In this document: positions 43,872-54,400 of the stretch, piece after piece
Layout of the letters: the number at the start of each line of letters is the position of its first letter
How positions within the stretch are numbered: position 1 is the stretch's first letter
Source of the DNA: Candidatus Didemnitutus sp.
GTDB lineage: Bacteria; Verrucomicrobiota; Verrucomicrobiia; Opitutales; Opitutaceae
Length of the DNA stretch: 64,000 nucleotides
Direction of reading: 5' to 3'
Assembly (NCBI GenBank): GCA_017991595.1
Contig: JAGOQJ010000003.1
Coordinates: forward strand, 186,001-250,000
Notes under the pieces: model-generated
Database searches by the model: none
What the model was told of the DNA's origin: nothing
Seen by the model: the letters and a program-made list of their open reading frames with translations, nothing else
Translations under genes and position numbers: made by a program

Positions 43872-44316
43872 GATCAAACTCAACCTCGACGCCGTGGCGC
43901 CGCTGCTCGATGCGGTGAAGTCCGCGGCCGACACGCTCGAGCCCCGGCTCGCCGTCGAGCCGCAGGTGCCCGAGCACGAGCCCGACTTCGCCGCCAGCTG
44001 GCGCGACGAACTGCTCGGCGGCCAGCGCAGCGATCTCGCGGTGCTGCTGGGCTTGTTCGGCAGCGAATTTTTCGCGACCGGCATCATCGTGCTGGATGCG
44101 CAGAACGGCGAATCGGTGCTGCGGGCCTGCGCGGCGGTGCGGCTGCGGTTGCGCGAGTTGCATCTTCGCGGTTTGGATGACGGCAGCCTCGAGAGCGGGG
44201 AGGTCGAGTTGGAAGAGTTGCCCGAGGCCCAGAGTCGGGCCTTCGCGGCCTACGTGTTCCTCGCGACTTTACAGGAAGTCATCATCCAGCATCTCGACCC
44301 GACGGAGATGGACTGA
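43858..44316 (+). CDS. Acidic protein of unknown function overlapping clpS
   Basis: The protein has 152 residues, is strongly acidic and mostly helical, with no signal or membrane segment. A helical core (RLRLRELHLRGLD, FAAYVFLATLQEVIIQHL) stands out. In Actinobacteria clpS is often followed by a DUF2017 gene of similar size; the arrangement here is the same, but I cannot confirm homology by eye. The 14-nt overlap with clpS suggests a linked role, perhaps in Clp-dependent proteolysis. Confidence 0.8.
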   Translation: MKRVEIKLNLDAVAPLLDAVKSAADTLEPRLAVEPQVPEHEPDFAASWRDELLGGQRSDLAVLLGLFGSEFFATGIIVLDAQNGESVLRACAAVRLRLRELHLRGLDDGSLESGEVELEELPEAQSRAFAAYVFLATLQEVIIQHLDPTEMD

Positions 44317-44409
44317 ACGCCGCGACGCGCGCGACCGGGCGATGGAATCGGCCCCGGATTTTCCGCGACGTTCGCATTTGACGGAGCAGGGGGTAGGGGT
44401 AGGGTCGCA

Positions 44410-44595
44410 CCGACACCCTGCAGTGTTCGAGGTGCCTTCAATAACTGCTCTTTGCCTTTGTGATCATTTGGGAGCTGCTTTCACGCAGCGTGGATGCCAG
44501 GCCGTAAACCGGAAGGCAGAAGCGCGGCGAGCGGCGCCCACCTTAAACTAAAAAGGACATGAGCCTTTGGGCGCACGGCACAGGTGGGGTGTCAC
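44410..44595 (+). ncRNA. ssrS: Candidate 6S RNA
   Basis: This ~186-nt stretch lies in a 307-nt gap with no plausible coding frame. The two ends pair: GACACCC (44412-44418) with GGGTGTC (44587-44593), and inside that GTGCC with GGCAC. The 5' arm carries CTGCAGTGTTCGAGG, which resembles the conserved CTG..(G)TGTTCG element of 6S RNAs, and the 3' arm has an AGCCT..GGGCGCACGGCAC pattern like theirs. The length fits 6S RNA, which binds the RNA polymerase housekeeping holoenzyme. A T-rich tract follows at 44596-44602. The ends are approximate. Confidence 0.55.
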
Positions 44596-44623
44596 TCTTT
44601 TTCCCCTAACCCGCACACACATC

Positions 44624-44980
44624 ATGGAGAGACTGCCTTACTACCAACTGTTGCACATCCTGTCGCTGCTCGTCCTCACGGCGCACACGTTCATGGCCTT
44701 CGCCAATCCCGCGCCGGAGAACCGCAAGCGCACGATGATGGTCACGGGCATCGCGGCGCTGCTGATGTTCATCAGCGGGTTCGGCATGCTCACGATCAAC
44801 AAGATCCCTTTCGGCAGCACGCCGTGGATCTGGGTCAAGACTGCCTGCTGGCTCGGCGTCGCGGCGATGGCCGGCTTCGCTTACCGCAAGGCGCACCTGC
44901 GCGGAGTGTTGAGCCTCGTGACGCTCGTGCTCCTCGCGGTCGCGGTCGCGATGGTCTATTTCCGGCCGTTCTCCGGCTGA
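44624..44980 (+). CDS. Small integral membrane protein, unknown function
   Basis: The protein has 118 residues with four predicted membrane helices (~8-25, ~38-56, ~66-84, ~92-112) and short basic loops (PENRKRT, YRKAH). It distantly recalls small SirB2-like membrane proteins, but I do not claim membership. ATG 44624 follows the candidate 6S RNA by ~28 nt and was preferred over in-frame ATG 44567, which lies inside the RNA. The polymerase gene begins 9 nt after its stop. Confidence 0.75.
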   Translation: MERLPYYQLLHILSLLVLTAHTFMAFANPAPENRKRTMMVTGIAALLMFISGFGMLTINKIPFGSTPWIWVKTACWLGVAAMAGFAYRKAHLRGVLSLVTLVLLAVAVAMVYFRPFSG

Positions 44981-44989
44981 TCCCCGCCG

Positions 44990-47164
44990 ATGGGTGAGTC
45001 GCTGTGCGGCCTGTGGATCGACGAGGCGGGCCGCGCGCACGTTTGCGTGTCGACCGCCGACGGCGGTCGCACGGAACGCCTTGAGCCGTTCCGGCCCTTC
45101 GCTTGGCTGCCCGCCGCGCCGCCCCCATCGCCCGGCATCGCGGTGGAGCCGCTGCAGGGCGCGGGCGCCTTCGCCTGGCTGGCGCATGCGGAGGGCTTGG
45201 CGGTATTTGACGACTTCGTGCGCAGCGTGCGCGACGGCGGCGGCATCGATGTGCTCAAACCCTACGAGCACCAGTGGCTCGTGCAGCGCCGGGCACGGTT
45301 GTTTGCCGACCTGCCGTTTGCCGAGCTGCGCCGCTGCCAGCTCGACATCGAGACGGCGTCGGAGGTCGAGGGCGGATTCAGCGATGCCCAGCGCCCCGGC
45401 GACCGCGTGCTGGCGATCGGCCTGCAATGCGGCGCGCGCCGCGAACTGCTCACCCTGGCGGAGGAAACCGACGCCGCCGAGCGCGACCTGCTGCTGCGTT
45501 TCAACGCGACGCTGCACGAGATGGACCCCGACGTGATCGAGGGACACAACCTGTTCAAGTTCGACCTCGATTACCTGCGCCAGCGCGGCAAGCGCCACAA
45601 GGTGCCCTGCGCGTGGGGACGCTTCGGACTGAAGGCCGAGTTCCGCAACAGCCGCATGCGCGTGGCCGAACGCTGGATCGATTTCCCCCGTTGCGACATT
45701 CCGGGGCGCGCCGTCGTCGACACCTACCTGCTGGTGCAACTTTACGACATCACGACGCGCGAGATGACGTCGTATGGCCTAAAGGACGCGGCCGTCTATT
45801 TCGGTGTCACGCCCGAGTCCGGCGCCGGGCGCACCTACATCGACGGACACGGCATCCAGGACGAGTTCCGCCGCGACCGGGCCAAATTTCTCGCCTACCT
45901 CGGTGACGATCTGCGCGAGACGAAGGGCGTGGCCGACGTGCTGCTGCCGACCTATTTCGAGCAGGCGCGCGCCTTTCCGCTCATGCTGCAGGAGGCGGCG
46001 TTGCGTGGCACGGCGGGCAAGGTGGACCTGCTCTTCCTCGAGGAGTATTACCACGCGCGCGCGGCGTGCCCGGGGCCAGTGGAAATCGCCGGGTTCGAGG
46101 GCGGTTTCACGCGCAGTTTCCAGGAAGGCGTGTTCAAGCACGTGCTGCACTTCGACGTCGCGTCGCTCTACCCAAGCCTCCTGTTGCACATCGGACGTAA
46201 CCCGCGCGGCGACACTCTGGGCGTCTTTATCCCGCTGCTGCAGCGTCTGCGCGAGTATCGTCTGAAATACAAGCAGCTGGCGAAGACCGCGCCGACCGCC
46301 GCCGAGCGCGACGAGGCGCAGGCGCGGCAGCAGACCTTCAAGATCCTCATCAATTCCTTCTACGGCTACCTCGGTTTCTCCGGCGCGCGCTTCGGCGACG
46401 GCGAACTCGCCGCGGAGGTGACGCGCCGCGGCCGCGAGCTGCTGCAGGCGCTGATCGACGAGTTCGCGCGCCTCGGTTGCACCATACTCGAGGCCGACAC
46501 CGACGGCATTTACCTCTCCTCTGCCGCGCACCATGCGAATCCCGACGCCCTGCTCGCACAGGTGCAGCAGATCCTGCCCGCGGGCATCGAGCTGGAATTC
46601 GACGGCCGCTACGACGCGATGTTCTGCTACAAGGCCAAGAACTACGCGCTGGTCGCGGACGGCCAGATCACGCTCCGCGGCTCGGCGCTGCGCTCGCGTG
46701 GAATCGAACCGTTCCTGAAGCGCCTGAGCGACGAGATGATCGCCCACGTGCTCGGTGTCAGCACGCGTTCGCCTCTCGCCACGGTGGCGGAGTTGCGCGA
46801 GAAAATCCGCGCCCGCGAACTGCCCGTCGCCGAACTCGCGAAATCGGAGGCGCTGAGCCAGAATCCCGATGCTTACGAGCAATGGGTCGCGGGCGGCGGC
46901 AAACCCCGGCGCGCCTCGGCCGAGGCCGCGTTGCAGCTGCATCCGCGGCCTCGCATGGGCGAGCGCGTGACCTATTACATTGTCGCCCGGCAGAAGGGGC
47001 AGACGGCCGACTGGCAGCGGGCGCGCCCGCTCGCGCTGCACGATCCCGTCGCCGCGCCCTACGATCCTGTCTATTATTTGGAAAAAATCGACGACTGGGT
47101 GGAACGCTATGGACGTTTCGCGGGCATCGCGCCACAAGTCGACCAGCAGCAACTGCTGCTCTGA
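44990..47164 (+). CDS. polB: Family B DNA polymerase
   Basis: The protein has 724 residues. The 3'-5' exonuclease has ExoI CQLDIET (Asp119, Glu121) and ExoII-like EGHNLFKFDLDYL. The polymerase has motif A HFDVASLYPSLLL (Asp389), motif B KILINSFYGYLG and motif C EADTDGIY (Asp503, Asp505). All catalytic acids are present, so both activities should work. It is close in length to E. coli Pol II (783). Family B polymerases occur in only part of bacteria and usually serve repair or translesion synthesis; there is no LexA-type site that I can see. Confidence 0.92.
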   Translation: MGESLCGLWIDEAGRAHVCVSTADGGRTERLEPFRPFAWLPAAPPPSPGIAVEPLQGAGAFAWLAHAEGLAVFDDFVRSVRDGGGIDVLKPYEHQWLVQRRARLFADLPFAELRRCQLDIETASEVEGGFSDAQRPGDRVLAIGLQCGARRELLTLAEETDAAERDLLLRFNATLHEMDPDVIEGHNLFKFDLDYLRQRGKRHKVPCAWGRFGLKAEFRNSRMRVAERWIDFPRCDIPGRAVVDTYLLVQLYDITTREMTSYGLKDAAVYFGVTPESGAGRTYIDGHGIQDEFRRDRAKFLAYLGDDLRETKGVADVLLPTYFEQARAFPLMLQEAALRGTAGKVDLLFLEEYYHARAACPGPVEIAGFEGGFTRSFQEGVFKHVLHFDVASLYPSLLLHIGRNPRGDTLGVFIPLLQRLREYRLKYKQLAKTAPTAAERDEAQARQQTFKILINSFYGYLGFSGARFGDGELAAEVTRRGRELLQALIDEFARLGCTILEADTDGIYLSSAAHHANPDALLAQVQQILPAGIELEFDGRYDAMFCYKAKNYALVADGQITLRGSALRSRGIEPFLKRLSDEMIAHVLGVSTRSPLATVAELREKIRARELPVAELAKSEALSQNPDAYEQWVAGGGKPRRASAEAALQLHPRPRMGERVTYYIVARQKGQTADWQRARPLALHDPVAAPYDPVYYLEKIDDWVERYGRFAGIAPQVDQQQLLL

Positions 47165-47167
47165 TCC

Positions 47168-48580
47168 ATGCGCACGCGGCTTTGCTATCTCGCGTTGGTC
47201 CTCGTCCCGCTCTTCGCCTACGGACCCTTGCTGCTGCAAGGCTACGGCACGCCGGAGGATTACCTGCGTCTCGCCGGTGGCATCGACGACACGCAAAGCG
47301 GCATCCTGCACGGCGCACTCACGGAGCTGGCCTTCTTTGCAGTGAAGGGCGTGGGGGGGCTGGCGTGGGTGCGCGGGCTGGCGGTGCTCTTCGTCATCCT
47401 GGCCGGCGTCGCGCTGTGGCAATCGCTCGAACGCGGCGGTTGGGGTGAATTGGATGCCCTGGCGGTCGCGCTTGGCACGGTGCTGCTCCCCAGCGCCCAA
47501 CTGGCTGCCAGCTGGGCCTCGGCTTGGCCGGCCGTGCTGGCCGCGCTGCTCTCGCTGGCGGGGTTCGCGGCGGCGGAGAGCGAATTGGAGGCCGGCGGCA
47601 CGCGCCGCTCGGTCGGTTTGCTCGGCGGGGTGCTGCTTTATTTCGCCGCGGCGATGTGCTTTCTGCCCAACGCGATCATGGCGCTCGTGCCGCTGGCGGC
47701 GCTGACTTTCTCGCGTCCGCTGCGCCTCGTCGGCGAACTCGGGAAATGGTTCCGCCTGCACGCCTTCCTGATGTTGCTCGGCATCGTCGGCGCGTGGCTG
47801 GTGGAGCGCTGGATGATGACTGATGCCGGCATCGCCGACCGCACCGGGCTGGCGGAGCGCCTGATCTCGCTCTTTAGCGTCGCGGTGTCTTCCAGCTGGG
47901 CGCTCTTTCTGGTCGGTGAGACCGGCGCTTGGCGCGTGGCGGGGGCGGTGCTCGCCCTCGGCGTGCTCGCCGGCGTGATCTTCGCGGCCCGCCGGCAGGT
48001 GGCCGCGGATGCGCGGGTGCAGGCGGCGTGGCTGCTGGCCTTGCTCGGCTCGTTTGCGCTTTTCGCGCTCGTGGTCGTGCTCGCGCCGCACTGGCACGCG
48101 GGCTATCGCACGATCTGGCCGCTGGCCGGCGTGGCGGTCGTGGCCGTGGCGGCCGCGGTGCGCGGCGTGGGCGACCGGCCCGGTAAGAAGCCGTTCTGGC
48201 ATTACGCCGCGCTCGGCGGCCTGGTCGCGGCGGGCGGCTTCGCGGCGGCGACCCAGCCGCTCACTCATCTCGCGGCGCCGCTGGCCGACGAATGGGGCGC
48301 GCTGCGCGGCGCCGTGCTGCGGGCCAATTTCGTCGGCAAGAGCGAAGTGACGCTCATGGTGACGCCCGCGGCGGACCGCGTCGCGGTGGTGGAACCGCAT
48401 TTTCAGGTGCGCATCGCCGACCACGCGCCGGCCGCGCAGGCCATGTTTGCCCTCGCGTTGCGCGAACGCTTCCCGGCCGGACTGCCGGGCGGAAAGGATT
48501 TGCCGGTGCGGACGGTGAGCGCGCGGCCGGAGGCGGCTCCGGAGCGGGTGGTCTTCGATCTGACCCGGAGCGGGAACTGA
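47168..48580 (+). CDS. Polytopic membrane protein of unknown function
   Basis: The protein has 470 residues with about ten hydrophobic segments up to ~345, then a soluble C-terminal domain of ~110 residues. The first extracytoplasmic loop carries DYLRLAGGIDDTQSG, and the general plan recalls GtrII/GT-C-type membrane glycosyltransferases, but the expected catalytic loop is not convincing. It starts 3 nt after the polymerase stop, suggesting co-transcription without an obvious functional link. Confidence 0.78.
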   Translation: MRTRLCYLALVLVPLFAYGPLLLQGYGTPEDYLRLAGGIDDTQSGILHGALTELAFFAVKGVGGLAWVRGLAVLFVILAGVALWQSLERGGWGELDALAVALGTVLLPSAQLAASWASAWPAVLAALLSLAGFAAAESELEAGGTRRSVGLLGGVLLYFAAAMCFLPNAIMALVPLAALTFSRPLRLVGELGKWFRLHAFLMLLGIVGAWLVERWMMTDAGIADRTGLAERLISLFSVAVSSSWALFLVGETGAWRVAGAVLALGVLAGVIFAARRQVAADARVQAAWLLALLGSFALFALVVVLAPHWHAGYRTIWPLAGVAVVAVAAAVRGVGDRPGKKPFWHYAALGGLVAAGGFAAATQPLTHLAAPLADEWGALRGAVLRANFVGKSEVTLMVTPAADRVAVVEPHFQVRIADHAPAAQAMFALALRERFPAGLPGGKDLPVRTVSARPEAAPERVVFDLTRSGN

Positions 48581-48595
48581 GCGCGCGCGGGCGGC

Positions 48596-50809
48596 TCAGC
48601 TCCAGCGCAGGTCCTGCCGGCTGAGCGGCAGTGCCCGCACGCGTTTGCCGGTGGCGGCGAAGATCGCGTTGCACACGGCCGGCGGCAGCGGGGGCAAGGC
48701 GGGTTCGCCGAGTCCGGTGGGCGGGTTCTTGCTCTGGATGAAGTGCACGTCGACCTGCGGCGTCTCGGTGATGCGCAGCAGCGGGTAGGTGTCGAAGTTC
48801 GCCTGCTGCGCGCGGCCACGCTCGAAGGTGACTTCCTGCAACCACGCACCGCCGAGACCGTCGACGATCGAGCCCTGGATCTGGTTCTCGGCGCCGCTGA
48901 GATTCATGATCGGGCCGACATCGCTGACGACGGTGACGCGATGGACCTTCAACGTGCCGTCGGGCGCCACGCTGACCTCGGCGACCTCCGCGACGTAGCC
49001 GCGGTGGCTGAAGTGAAACGCGATGCCACGGCCCGAGCCGCGCGGAAGCGGCTGGCCCCAGCCGGATTTCTCGGCGGCGAGCCGCACGCAATCCTTCATG
49101 CGCTTGGTGTCGTAGCCGGGCGCCTGCGGGTTGGCTCCGGGCACCACGCGATCCTCGCCGAGCAACGCGAGCCGGAACTCGACCGGATCGCGGCCCGCCG
49201 CGTGCGCGAGCTCGTCGATGAAGGACTGCATGACGAACGACAGCGCGTTGCTGCCTGGGGCGCGCAACGGGCCGGTGGGCACGTTGGTGTTGATGACCGA
49301 TTGGGCGACGCGGTAATTGGCCAGCCAGCGACCGGGAAACTCCGCCGGGCTGAAGCCGGCGCTGCGGCCGGGCTCGGTGTCGGAATTGAGGCCGACCGTG
49401 ACGAAGTGGTTGTGCCACGCGACGATGTCGCCGCGGGCGTCGAGTCCGGCTTTGAAATGGTGCCAGCCCGCGGGCCGGTAGTGGCCGTGTTGCGTGTCCT
49501 GCTCGCGCGTCCAGGTGAGCTTCACCGGCACGCCGGCTTTTTGCGCGATGGCGGCCGCCTCGACGACGTAATCGTTGGCCAAGCGCCGGCCGAAGCCGCC
49601 GCCGATGCGCGTGAAGCGCACCTTGATCTTGTCCTTGGCTAGGCCGAGCGTCTGCGCGACGAGGTCGAGCGCGCTTTGCGGCGTCTGCGTGGGCGCGAGG
49701 ATCTCCATGCCGCCGTCAGCGGTCGGCCAAGCCATCGCGTTCATCGGCTCGAGGGTGGCGTGGTGGAGATAGGGATAAAAATAGCGGGCCTCGACGACCT
49801 TCGCGGCGGTGGCGAGCGCGGCGTCGACGTTGCCGTCGTGGCGGACGACTTTGCCGGGTCCGGCGGCGAGTTCGGCGGCGCGGGCTTCGTAGCCGACGCT
49901 GCTTTGCTCCGCGCCCGGGCCTTCGTCCCAGACGACGCGCAGCTCACGCAGGGCCTTGAAGCTCGCCCACGTCGAATCGGCGAGGATCGCGACGCCGGGC
50001 ATGAGACCGTGGTAATTGCGCGTGCCTTCGAGCACGAAGGCGTCGCGCACGCCCGGCAGGGCCTTGAGCTGGTCGAGGTTGGCGGACTTCACCCGGCCGC
50101 CGTAGACGGGGCATTTTTGGTAAACGGCGTGGATCATGCCGGGCATCTGCTGGTCGATGCCGAAGAGAGGCTGGCCGGTGACAATGGCGGGATTGTCGAC
50201 GCCGCCGACGCGCGAGCCGAGCAGGCGGAATTCCTCCACTTCCTTCAGACGGATTTTGCTTTCGTCGGGAATGGGCAGCGTGGCGGCCTTGGCGGCGAGT
50301 TCGCCGTAGGTGAGGCGGCGGCCGCTGGCGCGGTGCACGACGGTGCCGCGCTCGGCCTCGAGTTCGTCGGGGCTGAGACCCCAGGTCTGGGCCGCGGCCT
50401 CGATGAGCATCGTGCGCGCGGTGGCGCCGGCCTTGCGCAGCGTGTCGTAGTTCATCGGCGTGGACAGGCTGCCGCCGGCGAATTGCGCGCCGAGCTGCGG
50501 GTCGAGTGCAGCCTGCTCGATGACGACGCGGTCGAAATCCACCTCCAGTTCCTCGGCGAGGATCATGGGCAGGGAGGTCTTCACGCCTTGGCCGACCTCG
50601 GGGTTCTTGGCGACGAGGGTGACGGTGCCGTCGGGCGAGATGCGGATGAAGGGATTGGGCGTGAACTGGCGCGCGGTGTCGTCGAGCGCGCCGGCGGGCT
50701 GGCCGAACGCTGCGGGCGAGGCCGCGAGGCCGAGGGCGAAGCCGCCGCCGGCGAGCGCGGTGACGCGCAGGAATTCGCGGCGCGAGAGGCCGGTGTCGGG
50801 CGGATTCAT
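48596..50809 (-). CDS. Molybdenum hydroxylase large subunit (isoquinoline 1-oxidoreductase type)
   Basis: The protein has 737 residues. It opens with a Tat signal, [15 protein letters not shown]. The xanthine oxidase/aldehyde oxidoreductase fold follows in the membrane-associated IorB layout: [43 protein letters not shown] and, near the end, [12 protein letters not shown] carrying the expected catalytic Glu. It binds a molybdopterin cofactor and hydroxylates aldehydes or N-heterocycles. It is shorter than cytosolic homologues and lacks a FAD subunit gene nearby. The start overlaps the small-subunit stop by 4 bp. Confidence 0.9.
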   Translation of the reverse strand: MNPPDTGLSRREFLRVTALAGGGFALGLAASPAAFGQPAGALDDTARQFTPNPFIRISPDGTVTLVAKNPEVGQGVKTSLPMILAEELEVDFDRVVIEQAALDPQLGAQFAGGSLSTPMNYDTLRKAGATARTMLIEAAAQTWGLSPDELEAERGTVVHRASGRRLTYGELAAKAATLPIPDESKIRLKEVEEFRLLGSRVGGVDNPAIVTGQPLFGIDQQMPGMIHAVYQKCPVYGGRVKSANLDQLKALPGVRDAFVLEGTRNYHGLMPGVAILADSTWASFKALRELRVVWDEGPGAEQSSVGYEARAAELAAGPGKVVRHDGNVDAALATAAKVVEARYFYPYLHHATLEPMNAMAWPTADGGMEILAPTQTPQSALDLVAQTLGLAKDKIKVRFTRIGGGFGRRLANDYVVEAAAIAQKAGVPVKLTWTREQDTQHGHYRPAGWHHFKAGLDARGDIVAWHNHFVTVGLNSDTEPGRSAGFSPAEFPGRWLANYRVAQSVINTNVPTGPLRAPGSNALSFVMQSFIDELAHAAGRDPVEFRLALLGEDRVVPGANPQAPGYDTKRMKDCVRLAAEKSGWGQPLPRGSGRGIAFHFSHRGYVAEVAEVSVAPDGTLKVHRVTVVSDVGPIMNLSGAENQIQGSIVDGLGGAWLQEVTFERGRAQQANFDTYPLLRITETPQVDVHFIQSKNPPTGLGEPALPPLPPAVCNAIFAATGKRVRALPLSRQDLRWS

Positions 50810-51285
50810 TGGGCACCTCCCGGAGTCGCGATCGCCTGCGCGGCGTCCTGGATCGCGGCGCGAATGCGCAGGTAGGTGCCGCAGCGGCAGAGGTTGCCCG
50901 CCATCGCGCCGTCGATCTCCTCGGTGGTCGGGCGCGGGTTGGATTTGAGCAGGGCGGCGGCGGTCATGATCTGGCCGGCCTGGCAGTAGCCGCATTGCGG
51001 GACGTCGTGCTCGATCCAGGCCTTTTGCAAGGGGTGCGAGGCGTCGGCAGAGAGACCCTCGATGGTGGTGATCGCCATGGCGGCGACGGTGGAGACGGCG
51101 AACTGGCAGGAACGCAACGGCACGCCGTTGAGATGGACGGTGCAGGCGCCGCAGAGACCGGCGCCGCAGCCGTATTTGGTGCCGAGCAGGCCGAGATGGT
51201 CGCGCAGGACCCACAGCAGGGGCGTGTCCGCGGGCACGTCCACAGTGCGGGCCTGCCCATTCACGTTCAGGGTATAACGGGGCAT
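50806..51285 (-). CDS. Molybdenum hydroxylase [2Fe-2S] small subunit
   Basis: The protein has 159 residues. The N-terminal ferredoxin cluster is bound by Cys in [16 protein letters not shown] and RSCQ; the second, helical cluster domain has [10 protein letters not shown] and NLCRCGTY. This is the electron-transfer partner of the molybdenum subunit encoded immediately downstream; such IorA-type subunits are exported together with the large subunit through its Tat signal. First gene of the pair, 193 nt from the divergent sensor-kinase gene. Confidence 0.94.
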   Translation of the reverse strand: MPRYTLNVNGQARTVDVPADTPLLWVLRDHLGLLGTKYGCGAGLCGACTVHLNGVPLRSCQFAVSTVAAMAITTIEGLSADASHPLQKAWIEHDVPQCGYCQAGQIMTAAALLKSNPRPTTEEIDGAMAGNLCRCGTYLRIRAAIQDAAQAIATPGGAQ

Positions 51286-51438
51286 GAGAGAAGGATGGGC
51301 TCAACCTGTGCGGCTCGTGCGCGACGTCAAGGCGGCGAGCCGCTCAAGGGCTGTCGTGCGGGCAAGGCATGTCCGGAGTCGGTGGACGCTGAATCAGGGC
51401 GATTGAGAGCTGGACGCGCTGGCAGGACTCGGGACACT

Positions 51439-51458
51439 GGCCGGCAGCAAAACCGGCC
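51439..51458. other. Hairpin in the leader of the sensor-kinase gene
   Basis: GGCCGG and CCGGCC flank an 8-nt A-rich loop, 21 nt before the kinase ATG. No T-run follows. It could slow translation or be chance in GC-rich DNA. The rest of this 193-bp divergent spacer shows nothing I can name. Confidence 0.25.
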
Positions 51459-51478
51459 TCCCGTCCCGCCTTGGACTG

Positions 51479-54400
51479 ATGTTCACGTGTCTTCGTCAGA
51501 CGTTTCTCCTGCTCTGCCTTGGCGGCAGCGCGCTGGTCGCTCACGCCCTGCACCATGTCCAGCCCGTGACGCTGGATTATCAGCTGCGGGTCTGGACGAT
51601 TGAGAGCGGCTTCCCGCACGTGGCGCCCACGTGTTTCGCGGAGACGCGCGACGGTTACCTGTGGATCGGCACGTTCTCGAGCCTGATGCGATTCGATGGC
51701 GTGCGCTTCGAGGTCATCACCGCGCCCGAGGCGCCGGCGCTGGCGAACTGCATGGTGCTCTACCTGCACGTGGCGCGCGATGGCGCACTCTGGGCCGCGA
51801 CCAGTCGCGGCGTCGGTCGCTGGGAGAACGGCCAATGGCAATGGTGGTCCGAAGCGGAGGGCGTGCCGCTCGACGTCCCGCAATCGCTGGGCGAGTGGGA
51901 GGGCCAGATTTACGTCACCTACGGGTCGCGCGCTTTCATCTGTCGCGACCGGGGCGCGTTTGTGCCGTTCGAGGCGCCGCCGGTGCCGACGGAGCGCGAC
52001 GTGGGGCTGCGCCTGCACGTGGACCACGCGGGCGTGCTGTGGGCGGTGACTTCGCAGCATCTCCACCGCTGGCAGGAAGGGCGTTGGCAGACCATCTATG
52101 CGTCCTTCGATTCGCACGAGCGGTTGGGTAGCGCCACGCCTGCTTTGCGCGGAGGATTGTGGGTGTCGGCCGCTGGACGCGTGATGCGTTGGGTGGATAC
52201 GGAATTGGTCGAGGAATTGCCGCGGCCCGCGGATTTTCTGAGTGACTACATCACCCTGCGCGAGGATGCGTCGGGCAATCTCTGGATGGGCAGCTACACG
52301 CGTGGGGCGATCCGGCATTCGCCCAATGGAGAGACCCTGCGGGTGACCATGGAGGAGGGGCTGGAAAATCAGGCGATCCTGAACGTGTTCGACGATTCCC
52401 AGGGCAACGTCTGGCTCGCGACCAATGGTGGCGGCCTCGCGCGACTGCGGCCGAAGCGCGTGCAATCGTTCGACCGGGCGGCCGGGTTGACGCAGCCGGC
52501 GGTCAACGCCGTGCTGGAGGATTCGCCGGGCAATTACCTCGTGGCGACGCACGGCGGCGGGCTGGTGCGATTCCGCGACGGGCGGTTCACGCCGTTGCAG
52601 GGCAATGAGGCTGACTTGCTGCAGCTGGCAGGGTCCTGGCCGCTGGCGCTGGAGCGTGGTGCCGACGGCGCACTGTGGATCGGCACGTTCAGCTTCGGCG
52701 CCGTGCGCATGCAGCAGGGCGCGGTGAGGGCCTTTACGCTGGCCGAGCTGGGCGACGATGTCGTCTATGCCGTGCATCCAGCGAGCGATGGTCGCACGTG
52801 GGTGGGCACGCGCAGCGGCTTGGCGGTGGTGACGGGCGAATCCGTCCGCCGCTTCGACCTCAAGGACGGCGTGCCACTGGAGCGCTTTCATGTTTTCTGC
52901 GAGCAACCGGACGGCACGGTGTGGGCGGGCGGGCGCGAAGGCGGGCTCTGGTCTTTCCGCGGCGACACGGTGCGCGAGGAACGTTTCGCCGGCGTGCGGC
53001 GGCGGATCGAGTCACTCCACTGCGACCCCGCGGGGCGGGTGTGGGTGGCCCTCTCGGAAGGAGGGCTCGCCGTGCTCCAAGGCGCGGACTGGAAAGAGGT
53101 GGACAGCCCGTCGCGGCTGCCCGCGCTGGAAGTGCTGTCCCTGCAATCGGATCGGGCGGGCAATCTCTGGCTCGGCACCAACCGGGGCTTGGTGCGCGTC
53201 GCGGCAAAATCGCTGGATGACTGGCTGCAAGGCGGGCAGGAACCGTGGGATTTCGTGCTGCTCGACAGCTCCGACGGTCTGCCGTTCGCGTTGCGCGACG
53301 GTATGGACCAGCTGCTGCGGCTGACCAGCGACGGCCAACTCGCGATCGCGACGATGCGCGGACTCGCGTTCGTGGATCCGGCGCAGGACCTGCATCCGAA
53401 GCTTCCGCCGCGCACGCGCCTGCTGTCCGCCACGCTGGATGACCACGAAATGCCTTGGCGCGAAGGGCAGCCGTTGCGGGTGCCGGCGGGCGTGCGGCGC
53501 TTCGGGTTTAATTTCACCGCCGTCGATGTCGGCACGGGTGAGACGCTGCGCTTCGAGTATCGCCTGCGCGGGCGCGACGAGAAATGGATGCTTGTCGAGG
53601 GCGAGCGGCGCGTGGAGTTCTTCGACGTGGCGCCGGGCACCTACAGCCTGACGGTGCGTGCGATCGGTCGCGACGGCCGGCGCGGCGCGGCGGCGGAAGT
53701 GAGCGAACTCATCGTCGCGCCGTATTTCTGGCAGACGGTGTGGTTCCGCTACGGCGGCATCGCACTCCTTGTCACGCTGGTGGGCGGCGGCGTGTGGCTG
53801 GCGCAGTCGGCGCGGTTGCGACGCGAGCGCGAGCGGCTGGAGAACGAGCGGCGCGTGGCCGAGGCGCAGGCGCGCGAGGAACTGGCGCGGCGCGAGCAGC
53901 AGGCCGCGGCGGCGGCGAACAAGGCCAAGAGCGACTTCCTCGCGACCATCAGCCACGAGATCCGCACGCCATTGAACGGTGTCATCGGCTCCGCCGACCT
54001 GTTGCTGGACACGCCGCTCGATGCGACGCAGCGCGAGTTCCTCGACAACCTGCGCACGAGCGCCGACGGCTTGATGGGACTGCTGAACGAGGTGCTCGAT
54101 TTTTCGAAGATCGAGGCCGGGCACGTCGTGTTGGAACAGGCGCCTTTCGAGCTGCGGCAGCCGGTGCTCGAAGCCATGGAGATCGTGCAGCCGAAGGCGC
54201 GGGAGAAGGAACTGGAACTCGTGCTGCTGTTGCCGCCGGACCTGCCGGTGATGGTGATCGGCGATGCGCCGCGCCTCCGCCAGATCCTGCTCAACCTGCT
54301 GGCGAATGCCGTGAAATTCACCGATCGCGGCCATGTGGTGATGCGCGTCGATCACGCGCCCGAGGCCGACTCCGGCCGGACGCGCCTGCGGATTGCGGTA

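Noticed and set aside
44500-44540. SRP RNA-like segment (CCGTAAACCGGAAGGCAG)
   Set aside because: The GGAA is not presented as the SRP tetraloop and the symmetric internal loop is missing; the whole unit fits 6S RNA better.
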